NCBI RefSeq assembly: GCF_003024195.1 | Contig: NZ_KZ679042.1 | Span: 1-64,000 of the forward strand | Direction of reading: 5' to 3' | DNA length: 64,000 bases | Origin: Streptomyces dioscori | Lineage (GTDB): Bacteria > Actinomycetota > Actinomycetes > Streptomycetales > Streptomycetaceae | Part shown: positions 60,071 through 64,000 of the stretch, one piece after another | Layout of the letters: every line of letters starts with the position of its first letter | How positions within the stretch are numbered: position 1 is the stretch's first letter | Notes under the pieces: model-generated | What the model was told of the DNA's origin: nothing | The model's database searches: none | The model's input: only the letters and a program-made list of their open reading frames with translations | Program-made: the position numbers and the translations under genes

Positions 60071-60139
60071 GGTCCGTGTGGACCGGTCCGTCTGGGCCGG
60101 TCCGTCTGGGCCGGTCCGTCTGGGCCGGTCCGTGTGGGG
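60071..60139. repeat. 14-bp tandem repeat GGTCCGTCTGGGCC
   Basis: Five consecutive 14-bp units; the central three are identical (60085-60126) and the outer two differ by one to a few bases (GTGTGG). It lies in the non-coding gap between the kinase and the effector-like gene. There is no dyad spacing or leader to suggest CRISPR. Confidence 0.85.
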
Positions 60140-60154
60140 TTGCCGACCGTAGAC

Positions 60155-60400
60155 CTAGTCTCCGGAGAAACCAAAGATTCCCAGGTGAGTAGGCCTGTCC
60201 TCGGAGTGCAGGACGACGTAGTAGCCGGTCCACCTCATCCGACACTCACCGAACAGGCTCCGCTCGTACTGCTCCTGGAACACCCGGGCCTGCAAAGATA
60301 TGGCCGAACAGTAACCGCGGGGACCGACAACGCCGGCCGCGACGTCGAGTCGGAGCCACGGACCGTCGGAACCGGACGAGCCGGCCCCGCGGGCGTGAGG
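60155..60400 (-). pseudogene. Coding-like remnant without a start
   Basis: A minus-strand frame with good codon bias reads WLRLDVAAGVVGPRGYCSAI, then VFQEQYERSLFGECRMRWTG, then YYVVLHSEDRPTHLGIFGFS and a stop at 60155. It is protein-like, with hydrophobic-aromatic alternation, but has no start or ribosome-binding site before the effector-like gene. It may be the C-terminal relic of a lost gene. No family is recognised. Confidence 0.3.
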
Positions 60401-60462
60401 GCCGAGCTGAGCCGCCTGGCTCGTGTCGCCGCGTCGCGCGCGCCCCAGGCCGCGGCATCCGG

Positions 60463-61620
60463 CTACGTGTAGCCGCCCCGGCGCGGCATGTAGTGCTCGT
60501 CCCGCAACTGGTCCTCCGTCGTCACGCGCATCCCCTTGCCCGCGTGCAGCAGCTTCGACGACTCCGTGCCGGAGACCGTCGCGGTCTCCTCGTCGTCGAA
60601 GGCGGCCACATTGATGCCGTGCTTGTTGTGCTGAGCGTGGATCAGTTCGTGGCCGTAGAGCAGGAAGAAGGGGGAGACGGCCTCACCCGGCTTGGCGCCC
60701 TCGCTGTCCTTGAAGTCGTGCGGCGCGCTCACCGTGGTGCTGGAACCGGCGCTCGGCCGGTCCACCGAGGCGGCACGCGCGTCGGGCATCGAGTTGGAGT
60801 CCGCCTGCGCCGCGAGGTCGGTCTTCCCTATCGCGTCGACGACCTCGGGGTGGTAGGGAACGACACTCACCATCGGCGAGTGGGCGTTCGACGTCGAGGT
60901 CAGATCGCTCACCAGGGCGCGGCCTCGCTGCCGGGAGAGCAGCCGGGCGTGCGCGGACAGCATCTGGGTGCCGTACCCGGGCAGCGCGGCGGGATCCGGG
61001 TCGTCGCCCACCGGGCGGGGCTTGTCCGACGTCGCGATGCCCTGCCCGCCGACGACCCTCGACCAGGTCTCGGACAGCTCGGCCTGGGCCTCGGTGTCGT
61101 CGGCGTCGACGTCCATCCCCACGGGCCGCGTGCCGTTGCTGCTGCGCAGGATCTCGACGTAGGAGAAGTGCCGCTTCTGAACGGCGTCGAGGAGTTCCTT
61201 CAGGCCGGTGTTCTTCGCGTTGTCCTCTTTGCCGCCGGGATCGTCGCGGAACTGCCGGTAGACCATGTGCTCGGCACCGTCGAGCGTCTGGCCGATCTTG
61301 TCGAGGTGCGCCTGCCGGGCCGGGACCGACTTGAAGCGCCAGGCAAAACTCTTGGCCTCGCCGATGAGTTTGTCGGCCGCGCCGAGCATCTCCGTCACGA
61401 AGTCGTGGATGTGCTTCACCTCCTCGGCCGGCTCGGTCGCCGTGACCATGCGCTGCACCGGCATGAGTGTCCGGGCGACAGCGTCGTTGCCCGCCATCCG
61501 CTGCAGGGCCAGCACCCCATGAGGGCTCCGCTCCCGCGGCGACACGCGATGCGCCCTGGGTACCGGACGCTGCCCCGGACCGGCCTCCGTGGTCCGCTCG
61601 GACTGCTTGTGCGCACGCAT
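60463..61620 (-). CDS. Putative contractile-injection-system (eCIS) effector with M91/NleD-like metalloprotease domain
   Basis: 385 residues. GGGAG precedes the ATG at 61620. The N-terminus (SPRERSPHGVLALQRMAGND then AVARTLMPVQR) matches the LALQRxAGNxAVxR segment found at the start of proteins associated with extracellular contractile injection systems. Residues about 60-250 are helical and charged. The C-terminal domain has a zincin motif HELIH at 324-328 (LLYGHELIHAQHNKHG), DDEETATVSG just after, and TTEDQLRDEHYMPRRGGY at the end, matching the His-Glu-Leu-xx-His and E-N-Q-L-R-x-E pattern of peptidase family M91 (NleD, JNK-cleaving type III effectors). No eCIS structural genes are in this window. 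The toxin role is inference. Confidence 0.7.
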   Translation of the reverse strand: MRAHKQSERTTEAGPGQRPVPRAHRVSPRERSPHGVLALQRMAGNDAVARTLMPVQRMVTATEPAEEVKHIHDFVTEMLGAADKLIGEAKSFAWRFKSVPARQAHLDKIGQTLDGAEHMVYRQFRDDPGGKEDNAKNTGLKELLDAVQKRHFSYVEILRSSNGTRPVGMDVDADDTEAQAELSETWSRVVGGQGIATSDKPRPVGDDPDPAALPGYGTQMLSAHARLLSRQRGRALVSDLTSTSNAHSPMVSVVPYHPEVVDAIGKTDLAAQADSNSMPDARAASVDRPSAGSSTTVSAPHDFKDSEGAKPGEAVSPFFLLYGHELIHAQHNKHGINVAAFDDEETATVSGTESSKLLHAGKGMRVTTEDQLRDEHYMPRRGGYT

Positions 61621-61917
61621 GTCGCTCCCATGACAATGACTGATCTTCGAGCTGAATTTTGTAGGTCATCATGGGGCGTCCGGCAGCCGGAAGGACCACA
61701 GGGGCACACTCCGGGGCAACGAGCCCTCGCCCCGGGCGCAGGCCATCCGGACGGCGCGTCGGCGCGGGCACCTGCTGCAGCTTCCGGCGCGTCGGCGCCT
61801 GCCGCGGGTTGCGCACCCCGGCGTCGGTTCGCGTGCGCGCGGGCTGCCCCGCCCAGTGATCGTCTCGAATGCCGGAGGCGCGTTGACGCCCTCGGGCCTC
61901 CGTCCTTGCATCGTCGC

Positions 61918-62001
61918 ATGCCGCGCCAGTCGCTGACCTGCCGCCGCTGCGTCGATCTCGTACGGGTCGCAGCCGCGCTCTGTTGCGCCGCCACTCTCTG
62001 A
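61918..62001 (+). CDS. Cysteine-rich leader peptide of a sulfur-transport operon
   Basis: 27 residues: MPRQSLTCRRCVDLVRVAAA followed by LCCAATL and a stop. The RRxVDLxR core with C-terminal cysteines matches the short leader peptides often found in front of streptomycete and other actinobacterial sulfur and sulfonate operons, usually RRHVDLVR; here the His is Cys. The four Cys codons, two of them adjacent (TGT TGC), would stall ribosomes when cysteinyl-tRNA is scarce, an attenuation device. It lies 166 bp upstream of the ABC operon on the same strand. Confidence 0.7.
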   Translation: MPRQSLTCRRCVDLVRVAAALCCAATL

Positions 62002-62093
62002 TCGCCGCTCACTCCGTGCACTGAGGCCTTCGCCTCGGGCGTCGATCGGGCTGTCGACGCTTGTCGTTCCGAGGGACTTTCCCCGCAGCAACT

Positions 62094-62166
62094 CTTCCCG
62101 TCGGAACCCTTGCCGTTCGAACCCTTGCCGTTGGAAATCTTGCTGTCGGAAATCTTCCCGTCAGGA
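62094..62166. repeat. 15-bp tandem repeat CTTGCCGTTGGAAAT
   Basis: Five imperfect units, the last one truncated to 13 bases, start at 62094, 62109, 62124, 62139 and 62154, between the leader peptide and the truncated substrate-binding gene. The last unit runs into a CAGGAG ribosome-binding site. On the minus strand each unit would encode a pentapeptide, but no gene is supported there. Confidence 0.8.
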
Positions 62167-62167
62167 G

Positions 62168-62359
62168 ATGCCCATGCCCCTGTCCGCGCCGACCCACGGT
62201 CACATCTCGCCCGTACCCGGCACCGCCCAAACCAAGGTGCTCGAACGGATCGCTCCCCTGCTGGTCTCGGAGAACCTGGTAGCGGACGCGAAGCATGTCG
62301 ACGAGGCCCTCGACAGCCTCTACGCACCGGAGTTCGCCCGCAAAGCCGCGGCATCGTGA
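62168..62359 (+). pseudogene. Truncated sulfonate ABC transporter substrate-binding protein
   Basis: 63 codons from an ATG two bases after CAGGAG. The second half (TKVLERIAPLLVSENLVADA, then KHVDEALDSLYAPEFARKAA) resembles the extreme C-terminus of aliphatic-sulfonate binding proteins. The signal peptide, lipobox and roughly 250 residues of binding domain are absent. The first 20 residues have no family resemblance and may be a fused new start. It overlaps the permease start by GTGA, the normal coupling of an intact operon. Confidence 0.6.
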
Positions 62360-63111
62360 GCCGCACGGTGCTGCGCGCCGCCGCCGGTCTGCTCCTGCCC
62401 GCCGTGCTGCTGCTCGGCTGGCAGGAGGCCGCGACGTCCGGGGCGTACACGCGCAGCCAGCTTCCGCCGGCCGAGGCCGTCCTGGACGCCGCCCGAACCC
62501 TGTTCGACCGGGGCGAACTGCAACACCACATCGCCATCAGCGTGCAGCGGGTGGCGATCGGCTTCGCCGCCGGTGCCTCGCTCGGTCTGCTCCTGGGCAG
62601 TCTGGTCGGTTTGTCCCGGGCCGCTCGGGCCGTGTTCGCTCCGACCGTTCAGGCGATACGTGCCGTGCCCTCGCTGGCCTGGGTCCCGCTGCTCCTGCTC
62701 TGGCTCGGTATCGGCGAGACCCCGAAGATCACCCTCGTCGCCATCGGGGCCTTCTTCCCCGTGTACACGACCGTCTCGTCAGGCCTCGACCACGTCGACC
62801 CACGTCTGAGGGAACTGGGCCGCGCCTACGGTCGGCGCGGCCCCGCCCTCCTGGTCCAGGTCCTGATTCCGGCCGCGGCGCCCGCCGTGCTGTCCGGGCT
62901 GCGACTCGGCCTGGCGCAGGGCTGGCTGTTCCTGGTCGCGGCCGAAAACATCGCCTCGTCCATGGGGTTGGGCTTCCTGCTGATCGACAGCGAGAACACC
63001 GGCCGCACGGACATCCTGCTGCTCGCCATCGTCCTGCTGGCCGTCCTCGGCAAGGCGAGCGACGTCCTGCTGGGGGTGGCCGAGCGCCAGGTCGTACGCC
63101 GGTGGAGCTGA
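62356..63111 (+). CDS. Sulfonate/nitrate-type ABC transporter permease (SsuC-like)
   Basis: A 251-residue permease from the GTG at 62356, which overlaps the preceding stop. Six helices. The family signature segments are VQRVAIGFAAGASLGLLLGS, the AIRAVPSLAWVPLLLLWLGI block, the EAA motif RELGRAYGRRGPALLVQVLI P, and LGLAQGWLFLVAAENIASSM. This matches the SsuC/TauC group that imports alkanesulfonates. No ATPase gene follows; the next gene converges. With its binding protein reduced to a remnant, the transporter is probably non-functional unless it uses components encoded elsewhere. Confidence 0.85.
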   Translation: MSRTVLRAAAGLLLPAVLLLGWQEAATSGAYTRSQLPPAEAVLDAARTLFDRGELQHHIAISVQRVAIGFAAGASLGLLLGSLVGLSRAARAVFAPTVQAIRAVPSLAWVPLLLLWLGIGETPKITLVAIGAFFPVYTTVSSGLDHVDPRLRELGRAYGRRGPALLVQVLIPAAAPAVLSGLRLGLAQGWLFLVAAENIASSMGLGFLLIDSENTGRTDILLLAIVLLAVLGKASDVLLGVAERQVVRRWS

Positions 63112-63123
63112 GCGCTCCACCGG
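63099..63123. terminator. Terminator overlapping the permease stop codon
   Basis: CCGGTGGAG (63099-63107) and CTCCACCGG (63115-63123) form a perfect 9-bp stem with a 7-base loop that includes the TGA. It separates the permease from the converging aldo/keto reductase gene. Confidence 0.6.
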
Positions 63124-63135
63124 CCGGTACGGGCC

Positions 63136-64000
63136 TCAGACCTGCACGGCGGTTCCGTGCACTCCGTACCTGTCCATCAGGGCCAGCTCCTCCTCGGTGA
63201 GCGGCGGGAAGTCCAACGCCCTTACGTTGTGGTCCAGTTGCCAGGTCGTACTGGCTCCGATCAGCGCGCTGGTGACCTGCGGCAGCCGCAGTACCCACTG
63301 CAGGGCGAGCTGGGCCAGGGACTGCCCGCGCTCACGGGCCAGTTGATTGAGCGCCGTCGCCCGCGTGCGGTAGGTGTCGTCGATGACGTCGGGTGACAGG
63401 AAGGAGCTGTTCTGGGCCCGCGCGCTCTCGGGGACGGTGCCGGTGAGGTACTTGTCGGTGAGCAGCCCCTGGGCGAGCGGGCTGTAGACGACGAGACCGA
63501 AGCCGTCCCGGGCGGCCACCTCGATCAGGCCGTCCCGTTCGGGGCGCCGGTCGAAGAGGGAGTAGCGCGGCTGATGGACGAGCAGCGGCACCCCGGCCCC
63601 GCGGAGCAGTACGGCGGCCTCGTGCGCCAGTTCGGCGGGGTAGTTGGAGATGCCCACGTACAGCGCCTTCCCCGAGGTGACCGCGCTCGCCAGGGCGCCG
63701 ACGGTCTCCTCCAGCGGGGTGGAGGGGTCGGGGCTGTGGCTGTAGAAGATGTCGACGTGGTCGGTGCCGAGGTCGCGCAGGCTGTGGTCGAGCGAGGTCA
63801 GCAGCGACTTGCGGGAGCCGCCGCGCTGGTAGGGGCTGGGGCCGATCGGGTTGCCCGCCTTGGTGGACAGGATCAACTCGTCCCGGTGGGCGGCGAGATC
63901 CGTGCGCAGCACCTGCCCGAAGAACTTCTCGGCGGCCCGGTGCGGCGGGCCGTACCGGTTGGCGTTGTCGAAGTGGGTGATCCCCAGGTCGAAGGCGTGC
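63136..64000 (-). CDS. Aldo/keto reductase (partial, continues beyond the window)
   Basis: 288 codons of a TIM-barrel oxidoreductase, missing its N-terminus at the right edge. The reading frame enters the window at AFDLGITHFDNANRYGPPH, where Asp and Tyr are catalytic, followed by LILSTKAG with the active-site Lys and DIFYSHSPDP with the His. ALQWVLRLPQVTSALIGAST is the cofactor phosphate-binding region. It resembles the YghZ/Gpr group that reduces L-glyceraldehyde-3-phosphate and related aldehydes. The C-terminus is complete (GVHGTAVQV). Confidence 0.88.
   Translation of the reverse strand, partial: HAFDLGITHFDNANRYGPPHRAAEKFFGQVLRTDLAAHRDELILSTKAGNPIGPSPYQRGGSRKSLLTSLDHSLRDLGTDHVDIFYSHSPDPSTPLEETVGALASAVTSGKALYVGISNYPAELAHEAAVLLRGAGVPLLVHQPRYSLFDRRPERDGLIEVAARDGFGLVVYSPLAQGLLTDKYLTGTVPESARAQNSSFLSPDVIDDTYRTRATALNQLARERGQSLAQLALQWVLRLPQVTSALIGASTTWQLDHNVRALDFPPLTEEELALMDRYGVHGTAVQV

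Noticed and set aside
60071..60139. Tandem repeats as a CRISPR array
   Set aside because: Units are contiguous without spacers and no cas genes are in the window; the same applies to repeats at 48405-48495 and 62094-62166.
1..64000. tRNA or rRNA genes
   Set aside because: No T-loop GGTTCGAATCC-type signatures in cloverleaf context or rRNA-like tracts were noticed on either strand. A tRNA scan would settle it.

Overview
The window is high-GC actinobacterial DNA, almost certainly from a Streptomyces chromosome. The evidence is strong G/C third positions, GTG starts, an RppA-type naphthalene synthase with its P450, Ku with a lysine-rich tail, a xylFGH-rok7B7 locus and many secreted CAZymes. The mix of secreted enzymes, lipoproteins, regulators and decayed gene fragments suggests a chromosome arm or other flexible region. 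I see no rRNA, tRNA or CRISPR array. The last gene, an aldo/keto reductase, runs off the right edge.

Layout. 0-6 kb: type II NADH dehydrogenase, a LuxR remnant, two hypotheticals, and an MFS exporter divergent from an AraC regulator. 6-17 kb: a secreted PA14/sorbosone-dehydrogenase/ricin protein, a short membrane protein, an SDR remnant, an FG-GAP lipoprotein, a standalone LanC-like cyclase, small secreted proteins, the rifampin ADP-ribosyltransferase Arr, two gene fragments and an RNA cyclic phosphodiesterase. 17-24 kb: a large LuxR-type ATPase regulator, Ku, and a RibD/DHFR-fold reductase. 24-31 kb: a carbohydrate locus (GH16 with two discoidin domains, CBM6-DUF1996, DUF305) next to a LacI regulator, with two matching operators and a clear promoter in the intergenic region.

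31.8-43.4 kb is the most distinctive part. A seven-gene leftward operon encodes an alpha-oxoamine synthase, an FAD oxidoreductase, an SDR, a UDP-glucuronate decarboxylase-like enzyme, a class I aminotransferase, a RarD/EamA transporter and UDP-glucose dehydrogenase. Three of the junctions overlap by 4 bp. It looks like an uncharacterised biosynthetic cluster. A 1-kb intergenic region separates it from the divergent P450-rppA pair, which has a palindromic operator in front.

43.4-54.4 kb: ABC exporter plus two-component system, an LRR (STM4015-like) protein, a Y-family polymerase homologue that appears to lack its acidic catalytic residues, gene fragments, a cyclic-nucleotide-binding protein, an alpha/beta hydrolase, a frameshifted M1 peptidase remnant and a GH114 polygalactosaminidase. 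54.4-59 kb: rok7B7-xylHGF. 59-64 kb: a P-loop kinase, a protein resembling effectors of extracellular contractile injection systems with an M91/NleD-like metalloprotease domain, a cysteine-rich leader peptide in front of an eroded sulfonate ABC operon, and the aldo/keto reductase.

All functions are inferred by reading translations; no database search was run. Start sites were chosen from ribosome-binding sites, signal peptides and family lengths.
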